Under the pieces are notes generated by a model. It made no database searches. It was not told where the DNA came from and worked only from the letters and a program-made list of their open reading frames with translations. From Doryteuthis pealeii (taxonomy: Eukaryota; Mollusca; Cephalopoda; Myopsida; Loliginidae), in the NCBI GenBank assembly GCA_023376005.1, contig CM042152.1:88467465-88531464 (forward strand): 64,000 bases of DNA, read 5' to 3'. The position numbers were made by a program, and so were the translations under genes. Every line of letters begins with the position of its first letter. Position 1 is the first letter of the stretch. Positions 45,751 to 56,400 of this stretch are shown here, in pieces.

Positions 45751-46268
45751 CATTTTGCAGTTATCTGCCCCTTCTTTTCACTATCTAATTTTCAACATAT
45801 CTTCTTTTAATGGCATATCAACACTTGTGAGTTATTTAATGCCAACTCAATTTAATTGACAATCTGACAAACAAAGAGGATAAAACCTACATAAAAGCAA
45901 CACACATTTTCATCCGACAGAGAGTAGTCTAATAGTCAACCATACCATCCAGGCTAGCCAGAGTACCTTTTGAGACAATTTACCACCCCTCTCACTACCC
46001 TAAGTCTGTATTAACTCAGAGCTGTTGCTGACAATAAAATGATATTCAACATAATTTATCTTTTCTTCCAACGTGCATTGTCTAGACAATCATTTTATTC
46101 TGAGTCCAGCCACAGGTGATCTAAAAAGCTAGATCTATAAGTCACAATGTTACATTTAACTAGGGTGAGTTGAGTAACTATTCCCTTTTATATAGATCAT
46201 ACCATAGTGATTGTTAGAAAAATAACTTGACCCTTCAATATAGTGAGTGTAATGCACACCTGTCTCTC

Positions 46269-46309
46269 GGGGTGGGGGTCCAGTGGCTTTGGCCCTGGAC
46301 CCCCACCCC
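46269..46309. repeat. GC-rich perfect hairpin (15-bp stem)
   Basis: ggggtgggggtccag (46269-46283) pairs with ctggacccccacccc (46295-46309) around an 11-nt loop. It is unusually GC-rich for the window. No U-run follows, so it is not an obvious terminator. A second small hairpin, gctccccttaaggggga, lies at about 46376. Confidence 0.8.
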
Positions 46310-46574
46310 CCAGGCAATACGTGCCTCCTCGATGTAAAGGGGCAAGGCTGGGTTTATTGCTCGGTGTCTGAGGTGCTCCCCTTAAGGGGGAATGCCAACA
46401 GTATCAACATTTTTTGCACCCAACACCCATGAGTCTCGACATTAGTGGTCCCACATTAATAGGGCCTTGTGCCTAACCTATACACATGGGGTACATGGTA
46501 AATATAGTAATAAATGTTGACTGTCCTAGTACTGAACCCCCGTATTAGACTAAGCAAAGCTTACTAGATACCTG

Positions 46575-46767
46575 CATAAATAAAAATACAAAAAATAAGA
46601 ATAAAAACATAACGAAGATGACTGGAGATGGGACTGCAGAATTTTGCTGTTTTGAATATATATCATTAGCTCAAATAAAAATCTTGATCCTATTTCACTG
46701 ACAAAATATCTTTAAATCTTTTAATCCTAATTGCTTCACAAACTTGATCTTATTTTCTAAACTAGTG
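46575..46767 (+). repeat. 190-bp direct duplication, copy 2
   Basis: Second copy of 45561-45750. The solo LTR at 46768 is inserted at its 3' end, so the LTR postdates the duplication or interrupts it. Confidence 0.8.
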
Positions 46768-47072
46768 TGTAGAATAATCATACTAAGTCCAATTACCGTC
46801 GAATTGGCAAGACAAGACAGCAAGCAGTCGTAACTGAAATACGATTCTGGTTTGCTGCAAAGACTACTGCAAAATGGCAGGATTTATGGAGCCTCAGAGG
46901 ATCCTACAAACCAAGCAGCCAATCAGTACTCAGGGAATGGAATCACCCAAATGCATGAGTGGACTGTTCTGAATTCCCATAAGTACCAGTTGTCTTGACA
47001 CTGGTTCAGTTGTGCTTGGCCAGTCACATTGTTCAAACCAATAGTAGACTGACTGACTGACTTACTTTAATA
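46768..47072 (+). mobile_element. solo LTR (gypsy-like family), 305 bp, with TSD
   Basis: Starts TGTAGAATAATC, ends TTACTTTAATA. Flanked by tagtg at 46763-46767 and 47073-47077. Shares ccaattaccgtcgaattgg and aagcagccaatcag with the 44036 element. More diverged than the 39306 and 44036 copies, so probably older. Confidence 0.8.
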
Positions 47073-47179
47073 TAGTGCATCACTATGTTAATCAAACTAG
47101 TACTTCTGTTGCACCTCTGCAGAGGGGTTAGAACCCCTCCCTCCTCAATAGAACCATCTGTTGTCCTTGGATGGCAACC

Positions 47180-47350
47180 AGTAATGCCTGTGGAGAAGAC
47201 CACAGTGGCTAAACAGTTCATGACCAGAGTACTGTCATCCCATGACATGTTAAACTCCACTTAGACCCTTACTAAACAGAAGGTTGGAGAGGCCCCATTC
47301 AATCATTTGACTGATCATGTCAAACCCTAACACCTATATGATGGCCATAT
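47180..47350 (+). repeat. D repeat fragment
   Basis: acagttcatgaccagag, ttggagaggccccattcaat and ccctaacacctatatgatgg correspond to the first half of the D copy at 51200. Confidence 0.55.
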
Positions 47351-47983
47351 TCTTTAAATTTCTCAATGCAAACACCCAACTCTTTATCATATAGGTGGCA
47401 TTTAAAATTATTTCTATTACTTATAAAACTAAACCAATATCTACCTATAAATTATTTGCTTAAAAATCCGAAATACACCCCCCCCCCCAAAAAAAACAAG
47501 ATTTGGCATTAAATAGCCCACAAGGTTTGATATGTCGTTAAACAAAATAACTAACCAACAAACGACTACAGTGTCAGAATACAGTAAATCATCATCATTG
47601 GTCAAGATGATCAATAGAAAATCTTATCCTTCTAAACTTTGATACATTCATTTTATATTACTATATAATATTTTCAATTACGGACTTCTCCAACTTTGTA
47701 ATTGCTATATTCAAATTAGCAATTTTCATTACAATCTCTAGGATTTTTCATAGTCGACAGAAATATCCAAAGATTACATACGAGAAAGCTTATTTCTTAT
47801 TTAATGATCTCTTTTAGCCAATTCCATTTTTTTGAATTACAGATCATCTTATATATATATATATATATATATATTTATTTAGTATGATCTACTAATTTCA
47901 GAGGCCTACCATCTAGTTTAAAACACATAAATACTGTTTTACCAATGTTCACATAGGGGCCAATTTCTCTCTCCCCACACCTA

Positions 47984-48065
<82 letters not shown>
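47351..48065. other. no gene; C/A run and (TA)n tracts
   Basis: Poly(C)/poly(A) at about 47478-47498. (TA)n at 47849-47873 and 48000-48045, then (GATA)n and (GA)n to 48075. A SINE-type tail (ggcattaaatagcccac) lies at 47501. Confidence 0.5.
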
Positions 48066-48071
<6 letters not shown>

Positions 48072-48074
<3 letters not shown>

Positions 48075-48712
48075 AAGTGGCCTCTATAGGAACTTAGATA
48101 AAACAGAGTTTATGTTTTTTAAACCAGATGGGGACAGCTCCACACTAGATGGTAGGCCTCCAAAATTAGTAGACCAGTTCACATACCTAGGTAGTAATAT
48201 CTCATTTATAGAAAGATATCAATATACGCTTAAGAAAGGTATTGACTGCTATTGGTAGATTATTGATCATATGGAAATCTGATTTCTCTGATAAGATAAA
48301 GTAATTCTTCCAGGCTGCATCACTTGGACTTTCAAAATACTAAAACACAAAAAGCTAGATGGGATCTATACAAAGGATACTGTGTACTATCTTGAACAAA
48401 TCCTGGAAGCAGCACCACCACAAAAAGTAGCTGTACGGCCATCAACCTTCTATCACACAAACCACCCCAGTTAGTTAAACACGACCTGCTAGACACTGCT
48501 GGAGAAGCAAGGATGAACTCATAAGTGACATTCACCTGTGGAAACCTATACACAGACACACCAGTGTGGGCTGACCAGTAAAGACATATATTGGTCAGCT
48601 CTGTATGGATACAGGATGCCCTGTGGAGAACCTATCAGGAGCGATGACTGATAGGGATGGATGGTAGGAAAGAGTCATGAGAATATGTGCTATTAGCACA
48701 ACATGATGAGGA
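48072..48712 (+). pseudogene. LINE ORF2 fragment, RT end to C-terminus
   Basis: Successive frames read NLDKTEFMFFKPDG, LVDQFTYLGSNIS, then KHKKLDGIYTK, LEQILEAAPPQK, DELISDIHLWKPIHRHTSVG, VKTYIGQLCMDTGCPVENLS and TDRDGW*ERV. The order matches one non-LTR retrotransposon ORF in sense orientation, with stops and frameshifts. It is the continuous version of the family that is inverted at 31385-31720. The LLYGCTTW region is partly lost (GCIT-TW). Confidence 0.75.
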
Positions 48713-48739
48713 TATAGGGTGAATTAAAAAATATTCATA

Positions 48740-49085
48740 CAGAAGCAGTAATTATTATCTAACAAAGCAGAACTGAACATTGAATGAAATCTTGATATCA
48801 TCAAATAGACCTGTTCACATTCAACAAGTTTATTCCAGTGTGTTTCCCATTGGTCAAAGCATCTCTGAAACACATCTTTCGATATGATATGAAACTGCGC
48901 TGTTCTATTTCTTTTAATGTCATCCACAAATCATATTCTTGAAATGAACATTCAGTTTAGGAAACAACATAAGTTAACACAAATCTCTGGTGAGTATAGA
49001 GGGCATTGCACTTGCACAATCCTGTATTTCACCAAAAAACTCTGATCAGAATGTATCCAGACTACAGAATAAAAGGTTTCAAGGA
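48740..49085 (-). pseudogene. mariner-type transposase C-terminal fossil
   Basis: Minus translation reads VKYRIVQVQ then PLYSPE, then KLNVHFKN, DDIKRNRTAQFHIISKDVFQ and RCFDQWETHWNKLVECE. This corresponds to the hPPYSPDLAPCDFFLFPKLK ... FQ.CF.QW..RWNKC end of DD34D mariner transposases. The third catalytic Asp is not intact (SPEICVN). It is a different subfamily from the element at 4832. No TIRs found. Confidence 0.65.
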
Positions 49086-49167
49086 TTAGCAACCTGTGTC
49101 TACATTTTCATTTAAATTTTAAAATGACTAAAAATTTTAATATTTAGTTACAATACTTCTGACAATA

Positions 49168-49169
<2 letters not shown>

Positions 49170-49240
<71 letters not shown>
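49170..49240. repeat. (TA)n microsatellite, about 70 bp
   Basis: Long uninterrupted TA run ending tttatttattta next to the TA-rich 3' tail of a minus-strand SINE-B. Confidence 0.95.
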
Positions 49241-49243
<3 letters not shown>

Positions 49244-49244
49244 T

Positions 49245-49530
49245 TATTTACCAACCGCACAAGCAGGATGCGGCACAAGGTCAATTTCTTAAATGGAGTT
49301 TAACAGATTTGAATTCAGAGTTTTTCTTTCTCCTAGACAGGTTGCCTTACCAAGGTTAAAGAGCCCAGTCTGCCCTACTATTTACCCATAGCTGGAGGGA
49401 ATATAGTTGATTCATACCTTTCCCAAGGGTATTAGCACTATATGAAATGCAAGCAGTTTCGTCTAGGATTTGAACTCTGGTCGACGCGTCCATTTCCTAC
49501 GACTAACCATTATATCACGTGCCTCCATAA
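49245..49530 (-). mobile_element. tRNA-derived SINE, family B
   Basis: Minus-strand head ggaggcacgtgatataatgg, B box gttcaaatcctag, body ccttgggaaaggtatga, gtctaggagaaagaaa, tail gcttgtgcggttggtaaa. TA repeats flank both ends. Confidence 0.8.
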
Positions 49531-49539
49531 ATATATATA

Positions 49540-49953
49540 TTTATATATATATGTTGTGTGTTTGTAAACTTTATACAAATCATTTTTATTGTTCTTTTTT
49601 AGTTAACTTTTCTTGTATATGTACAAAAGATGTACTATATGCCTAAATTCAATAACTGTAAAAAGTGTCCAAACATTTGATATTCCACCCTTTTGGCATA
49701 TAACAATTACCAAGACCAGGAAAAAAACAACCTATGTTCTTCAATTTCAGATATTTTAAACTTGGCATATATAACTATAACTCTAGATGTTATTCCTTTA
49801 CTAACTTTTTACTTAGATTCATTGAAACTAGAAATGGTTTCTCTATGTATGAACAAAAAAAGTTAACTTAAAATATTCCTTAGCTTTGGTTTTTAAGCAC
49901 CCACATAAAGAAACTGCTGCCTAAATATCTACATATTCTGTATTTAGCCAGCC

Positions 49954-50000
<47 letters not shown>

Positions 50001-50632
50001 TTCATGCAAAATACAGACTTGTACATTAGGGTAAGTTGATTTTTCACTTTTTGTAGAATATCAAATTCTCTCAAACAGCAAAACTTGTGTGTTGGTATGA
50101 TAAATACTGATACCAAAAACTAGATCTCTTACTTGCACCATTGTTTGAGGAAATAGCATCAAAGATCATCAGTTAAAATGCACTAAAATCTTTGTTTTTG
50201 CAACATTTGGCCCAGAAATTGAAGAAGAGGAAATGAATTAGATATTATAACTAGAATTCAAATTGAAAATATATCCTCCATCATCACCGACACCTCTGAT
50301 ATGCTGCTTTTTACCTCATCAATTAAGCTATAACAGGGATAACAGTTTAAAAGATAGAAATCTATTTCCTCAAGCAAAGGGAAAGTTTCTTTACATTAGT
50401 TTGCAACTGTTGCCATCTGGGAGACATTACACTTAAATCAACCTACTCTATTGTATATGAAAATAAGCCCCTACAATATACAGTTCTGTGTCTATATATT
50501 CACACACACACACACATATATATATCTCAAGAAGCCAAATGTTGAAAAAAATAAAACATTCTCTACTAAATATTTTTCAACATGGTCTCCTCTTTACATA
50601 TCAAAGCATTTAATTCAGTGATGAATATCAAG
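49540..50632. other. no gene; (TA)n at 49961-49999
   Basis: AT-rich unassigned sequence with TA tracts near 49541, 49961-49999 and 50515. No recognisable coding. Confidence 0.4.
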
Positions 50633-50646
50633 TACATAGATTATAT

Positions 50647-50940
50647 ATATATATATATACCAAACCCCTCCGCATGAGCAGGATGTGACACAGGGTCAAT
50701 TTCTTAAGCGGAGTTTAAAAGGTTTAAATTCAGAGTTTTCCTTCTCCTAGACTGGTTGCCTAACCAAGGTTAAAGAGCCCAATCTGCCCTACTATTTACC
50801 CATAGCTGGAGGGAGAGTAGAATTCATACCTTTCCCAAGGGCATTAGCGCTAAGTGAAAATGCAATTACCACATCCAGGATTTGAACCCAGGGTGACGAG
50901 TCCATTTCCTATGACTTTAACCATTACACCACGTTCTTCC
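50647..50940 (-). mobile_element. tRNA-derived SINE, family B, with 14-bp TSD
   Basis: Minus-strand head ggaagaacgtggtgtaatgg, B box gggttcaaatcctgg, body gcgctaatgcccttggg, and tail ggtatatatatata. Flanked by tacatagattatat at 50633-50646 and 50941-50954. The (TA)n run lies inside the duplication, so it is the SINE's own 3' tail. Confidence 0.88.
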
Positions 50941-51034
50941 TACATAGATTATATGAAAATTTCTTATAAAAGATAACTTAATAACTTCTTAGGTTACAAA
51001 TCTATTTATCTACCTACATAGATTAATGTCCACT

Positions 51035-51110
51035 CAATGTAGACTTTAAATCTATGCTGTTTGCTGATGATAGATTGACAATTTCATTGGTCGAAAAGAA
51101 AAATAACTAA
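51035..51110 (+). pseudogene. short LINE RT scrap with FADD motif
   Basis: One frame reads NVDFKSMLFADDRLTISLVE. (F/Y)ADD with the flanking pattern S(M/L)LFADD.L.ISL is the RT catalytic box. Only about 22 residues are present, so the call is tentative. Confidence 0.4.
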
Positions 51111-51199
51111 AATTAAAATGAAAGGAAAATACTAATCAAAAGGAAATATTCTTTAAATTCATTGATTTTATAACAAAAGTCATTTGAGGTTTATTTTCA

Positions 51200-51580
51200 T
51201 TGGCCCAGGTGGATGAGCAGTTCATGACATGTAATACTCCACTTTGGCCCTATCTTGGACTAGACGGGCGGTCGGAGAGGCCCCCTCCGATCAATCGGCT
51301 GGTCACGTCAAGCCCTAGCACCTATATGATTTTCCCAACCCTATTGCCCTTATGGCAAGCCCCAACCCCTTTTTATTATATGGGTGCTAGAAGGCTGTGG
51401 CTGCGGGTCTACATGTCCTGGGAATGACGTTAAACTATCTGATGGTGAGGTTCCAGTTTTGGAGGTTTGGTGAATGTGGAGCACCCCTTCATCACCATTG
51501 CTCCCTGGTCCACTCTGACCCGGAATGGTAGTACCTGTTAGGGTCCCATCTATGGGTTAAATAGAAAAATGTATTTATAA
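51200..51580 (+). repeat. D repeat, most complete copy
   Basis: gatgagcagttcatgacatg, cggtcggagaggccccctcc, ccctagcacctatatgat, gtgctagaaggctgtggctg, ccctggtccactctgaccc and gggtcccatctatgggtta. Parts occur at 340-410, 20812, 22316, 29845, 30185 and 47200. No tRNA head seen. Class unknown (SINE-like dispersal). Confidence 0.6.
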
Positions 51581-51879
51581 AAAAATTGTATTATCCATTA
51601 AGAATTGATTTATTTCAAAACTTTATCGGCATTAGATGACCCACTGAGGTTGATATGCCGTAAAACAAACCAAACCAAACTAATTATTTTCACTGGAAAT
51701 GAAATGCAATTTTTTTTTCTCCATTTTTTATCATTTACCCAGGAGACTTTGTTGGATTTTTCTGTCTATAAGGTGTGCTACAATACACTATTTAAATTTA
51801 TAGACTAAGCAAGGTCACAGGGTTTAAACCTCAGAAGGAGTTGCAAGGCAGAGGAGCACCAAGGAACAACCAAAGGATT

Positions 51880-52150
51880 CTTTACCAAGGATCGTGCTCT
51901 GTTTAATGCAAGGGATCTCTGCTGGATAAACGCTCTTGCTTGAAGCCTAAAGGATGGCTACTAAAATCATAACAACCTTACATCATCACAAACCATCCAA
52001 GTAAGACAAGACATACTGGGTACCGCTGGAGAAGTAAGGACAAATGTTCTCCTATGTGTTATTCCTCACTTGAGGAATAACACATATATACAATAATAAC
52101 ACATTTATACAATAATAATCCTGAGTTCCTTCTGTTGCTTCTTTTTGTCC
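51880..52150 (+). pseudogene. LINE C-terminal fragment
   Basis: Frame with TIQVRQDILGTAGEVRTNVL corresponds to the ..IQVRRTRH.GHCWRSKDEL.. block of the LINE at 48072. It is followed by a perfect small hairpin at 52058-52085 (gtgttattcctca-ct-tgaggaataacac). A related 3' segment recurs at 56255-56395. Confidence 0.5.
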
Positions 52151-52333
52151 CCCATGTTTTTCAGAATATAAACAAGTAAATCTAGCCTCTACTTTACACC
52201 TATATATAGGTATGAGAATTAAAAGGAGAGGTAATTAAGTTCATATCATTAACATTGGCATCCTACTGCAAACATAAATTTTAAAATATTTTTTTCTCTT
52301 CTCTTTTAACTTGAAAAAAGCAATGCCTCTATA

Positions 52334-52809
52334 TCTATTAATAATGGAGAGTGTCTGTATTTCTGTCTGTAACAAAAACTACGTCATAGCTTTATGTCAC
52401 AGCTTACGTCACAATATTCTTATGCTATATACGCCCAAAATTTGAGTAAGCAATTTTTAAAATTGTTTTTTTTTACTCTCGTCCCTTTTTTTTTTATAGT
52501 AACAAGAAGTTAACTAAAAAGTTTACAAATAAATAAATACCTATGATTTTGTGTAAAATTGATGTGGAAAATATTCAAAATATTTGTTTGATTATTACAT
52601 GCACACAACATTTTATTTGAGATGAACAGGGCTCAGTTTTCATTTCAAATTGTTTTATTTATTTTTTTTTTACTCCTTTAATAAATATGAGGATTTGTCT
52701 TACTTATGATACAAACCCTCTGACATTGAATTTTTAACTCCCACCCTCTCAGGCAATGTCTTTCAAAAATTAATTTTTATGACACCCGGAGGGTGTTTTC
52801 TGTTGCTAG
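52334..52809 (+). mobile_element. Helitron-like non-autonomous element (476 bp)
   Basis: Begins TCTATTAATAATGGAGAG after a host A and ends cacccggagggtg (hairpin) ttttctgttg CTAG before T. Contains gtctgtaacaaaaactac near the 5' end, as does 53622-54012. Confidence 0.75.
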
Positions 52810-52818
52810 TACATCCAA

Positions 52819-53560
52819 TTACAAAAATGATTTGGCATTTTCAAGTACTTCCAGCAACTTTGTTAAAGTTTGTGCATCTGCCAACTGATCTTTATCCCTT
52901 ACCTAATTTATGTGTATTTCATTTATATTCAGCATTTCTCTAATCCTTGCCACATGAACCCTAATTCGGGTATCTTGTATGACATGTGACAACTTGAGAA
53001 AGTCTGATAGGGAACGATTGCCAGTGAAACCTACTTTTGGAGAAACTGAGAGTGAGAAGACTTCTTTAACCATTGTAGCTATTAAATATCAAGCATCTGC
53101 TGCTTTTTCTATTGCCATGGTCTTTGATTCTAAAGGATGTTTTGTAACTCTGTTTAGCTCTTTTGATTGACATAATTGGGGTAACTTTATCATTGCTTGC
53201 AAGAAAAATCACTCAGGCTCCACGTGAAGCTTCTGGTGGAAGATACATAAGTAGCATCGGAATCCTGATTCTATCAACCCCTCCCAGGCTTTGAAAGATC
53301 CATCAAACATTATTTGATTGGATTTTCTTTACTGCTTTGTTTGCTTTTTAAAATGTTTTTAACTGATGGCACTTTGCCATAATTGCTGACAATACATTCA
53401 TCATAAGGAATATGTTAAATCCCATCATAGTTGTCTCTTTAAAGAAAGAAGTGCCGATTTTTCCTCAGTTGTTATTTTGTCATCTTTGTCTTTTCTACAA
53501 TCTACTGACAAAAGAATCAGTTTCAAGTTTTGAACATACATTTGCTGATCAATTTCAACC
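52819..53560 (-). pseudogene. Ty1/copia-like pol fossil (RT end and RNase H)
   Basis: Minus-strand reading across frameshifts: KANKAVKKIQSNNV, LPPEASRGA*VIFLASNDKV, then NRVTKHPLESKTMAIEKAAD, YLIATMVKEVF, SLSDFLKLSHVIQDTRIRVH, VARIREMLNINEI and DKDQLADA...KLLEVLENA. The order (DAS-like block, E..A...A, DTR.R...A.IREML, QLAD..TK) matches the RNase H end of Ty1/copia pol. Several stops and at least two frameshifts. No LTRs recognised. It sits exactly between two Helitron-like elements. Confidence 0.65.
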
Positions 53561-53621
53561 ACTGTTTCAAGTTGCACTATATTCAAACCAATAAACCTTG
53601 AACATGATCACTTATTTTAAA

Positions 53622-54012
53622 TCTATTAATAATACATTTGCTTCTGGTTTTTGTCTAACAAAAACTATGTCACTGCTTACGTCACATTACCCAAAATCGT
53701 CATAACATAGAATAAATACACTGAAAATTTGAACATGCAACATTAGACAGTCCTCATTGTTTTTTAAAACAAGTTTTAATAAATACATGACTGGTATTAT
53801 ATATCTATATATAGTTTGTTTTATTTTAATACATATTTAAAGTTTACATTTCAAATTGTTTTATTTTTTAATCCTTTAATGAATTTGATGATTTTACTTA
53901 CTTAGGGTACAAACTCGCTGACATTGAATTTTTAACTCCTACCCCTCAGGCAATATGTTTCAAAAATCTGTTTTTACATCGCCCGGAGGGTGTTTTTTTT
54001 ATTTTGTACTAG
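53622..54012 (+). mobile_element. Helitron-like non-autonomous element (391 bp)
   Basis: Begins TCTATTAATAATACATTTG after A, ends cgcccggagggtg, then a T-rich run and CTAG before T. Same family as 52334-52809 (gacattgaatttttaactcc in both). Confidence 0.75.
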
Positions 54013-55925
54013 TTATAAGAAGCAGATTAAGCTACTGAAGCCAAAACGACATTCAATTCTTATATTAGTAAGAAAATGAAATTGGATTATTTCTATTTTT
54101 CAGGTTTTGAAAACAACTGAACAATCATAGCAGATTCTACCCTTTTCTATGGGAAAAAAAAAAACACGGTCAGGGCCTTGGGAGAAATTACTAAATTTAA
54201 TTTTTTTATTTTGCTAGTGTATCTGAATGAACCTTGAACATGAAAACTTATTATAAATATACTCAGTAACTAGTTAACTGTGTTTTGTATCTATTCCAAT
54301 GAGCCTGTATAAATGAAATCAACCACATGCACAGCAACATCTCTTCCAACTTTTGAGCCACAAAAACATGTCATCATAAACACTTTCTACCAAGATTTAC
54401 TAGTTCCAGCTGAACACATCATCATTTAGCCATTACCTGCTAAAAATTAACAAACAAATAAAATGGGAAGTTCAATCTACCGCTCACACTCTCCAATCTC
54501 TCTCTTCATGCTCACAAAGAAAACTAACATAAATAAGGAGTAGTTATTCAATATATATATGAATAGGGGGAAAATGAATGTGAAGTAAGAGACAGGTGAG
54601 TTTTTGACTTAATTGCAAATTATGACTAATAGAATTTTTTTCAAACATAACTTTATCCCAAAACTAAGGAATATTTTGGGATGTATTTTGTATCATTAAA
54701 CTCAATAGGAAAAAAAGCCTTTAGCAAACAATCATTGATTCACTCAGCTTTAGTATAATAATAGATATATATTAATAATTGGTAACAATTTGCCAGTCAG
54801 TCCTTTACATCATTTAAATACACCTATTTAATTTCCTAATTTGGCCAGAATTACAGAATTCTTGGAAGTTGCAGGTATACATCCCTCTTTAATTGTGTTT
54901 TATCAATTACACTAATTTTCCAATCTGCAGTAGGTGCAGTAACAAAATACCATTTTAGTGATTACCAACTACCAGTTAGTGAATCTATCCTTATGTCTTT
55001 CTTTCCTCGAAGCCTTGACAATATTCATACCGTTTCTTGATTTTCTCTATGAACAACCATTTGCATAAAATTAACCATTGGTTATTGTATTCGACAACTT
55101 CATTGTTTTTCAAATACTTCATTTCTTTCTCCTTTGCCACGTATCTTTGAGAATCTGTGTTATGCCTCAAAGATACATGGTCCAAAGTTAACTAACCTGA
55201 AAAAATGTAAAAGTTTTTTAAATAAAATAACTAGTGCATTATATCTTTTATTCATTAATATATCAACACTGAAAATTTCATTAAATTCGGTTAATTCCCT
55301 GATTTTTGTATTTTTTTTTCTTTCAGTGGGGTGACATACGATGGTGGAATTTAGGTCCGTTAAGTTCGATTTAACCAGAACATTTCCTTAAAATGAGGAG
55401 AAATACTGTCTTCTGAAGTATCAGTGTAAATTTTCCTGATGCTGAGATCATTCTTCCAATTTAAATAATCATCTTTTTCTCAGGGTGCAAAATAGACAGA
55501 ATTTTGATATTAGACATTTTAAAAAAACATTTTTTTATTAGTATTAGATAGGAATGTTACTCTTCACTGGAATTAATGAACTGATCAACTGCCAAAAATA
55601 ATTAAAAAAAAAAAAAAAATGCCTTTAAACGGTTATGACCAACTGAAAGTTAGTTTTGTTTTTTGAGTGTTTTTTTTTTAAATTTTCTACTGAATTCCAA
55701 ACACAGCGAGTTTGTTTTAGCTTAACAGGAATAGAGTGAGGGGAAAATTTTATTTGGTTATTTTAACAGCACGAGCACATGGTAATATTATCAACCCAGA
55801 ACAAAATGAATTATTTAAATGTATTAAAAATGATATTATCCAGTTGTGAACTCATAAGCTCTTCTTTTTTCAACACATCAAAATATCAAATTAACAGCGA
55901 GGAAACCAAGAGGAAAAAATAGACA
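54013..55925. other. no gene recognised
   Basis: AT-rich unique-looking sequence. A small perfect hairpin lies at about 55142-55171 (tatctttgag ... ctcaaagata). A 64-codon minus frame (54991-55185) has no family signature. Poly(A) at 55606. Confidence 0.4.
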
Positions 55926-55945
55926 AAAAAGTAGAACTTGTATAT

Positions 55946-56229
55946 ATATATATATACAACCCCTCGCACGAGCAGGATGTGACACAAGGTCAATTTCTTA
56001 AGCAGAATTTAACAGGTTTGAATTCAGATTTTCCTTCTCCTAGACCGTTGCCTAACCAAGGTTAAAGACCCAGACTGGCCTACTATTTATCCATAGCTGG
56101 AGAAAAGTAGGATTCACACCTTTCCCAAGGGTATTACGCTAAGTGAAATGCAATTACCACATCCAAGATTTGAATACAGGGCAATGAGTTCATTTCCCAT
56201 GACTTTAACCATTACACCACATGCTTCCA
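55946..56229 (-). mobile_element. tRNA-derived SINE, family B, with TSD
   Basis: Minus-strand head ggaagcatgtggtgtaatgg, B box gtattcaaatcttgg, body cccttgggaaaggtgtg, and tail ggttgtatatata. Flanked by tagaac(t/a)tgtatat at about 55932-55945 and 56230-56243 (one mismatch). Confidence 0.8.
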
Positions 56230-56254
56230 TAGAACATGTATATGTTCAACTACC

Positions 56255-56400
56255 AGTGTTACTCCTCACTTGAGGTAGTTCAGTAAAATCCTTTCTGAAC
56301 TCCTTCTTTTGCCTCTTTTTAAAGGACTTACCACATGGATGGATAGTGAAAGAAAAAATCAAGAGAATCCATGCTATCAACAAATATAAACTTATTTAAA
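56255..56400 (+). pseudogene. LINE 3'-end fragment
   Basis: Shares cctcacttgagg and a gaactccttcttttgcctc block with 52065-52150. Then HGWIVKEKIKRIHAI corresponds to the DRDGW.ERV..I.A end of the LINE at 48072. Confidence 0.4.

Noticed and set aside
46269..46309. Rho-independent terminator
   Set aside because: No T-run follows, and the DNA is eukaryotic.
52979..53594. Plus-strand open frames at 52979-53170 and 53412-53594
   Set aside because: Antisense shadows of the minus-strand copia fossil.
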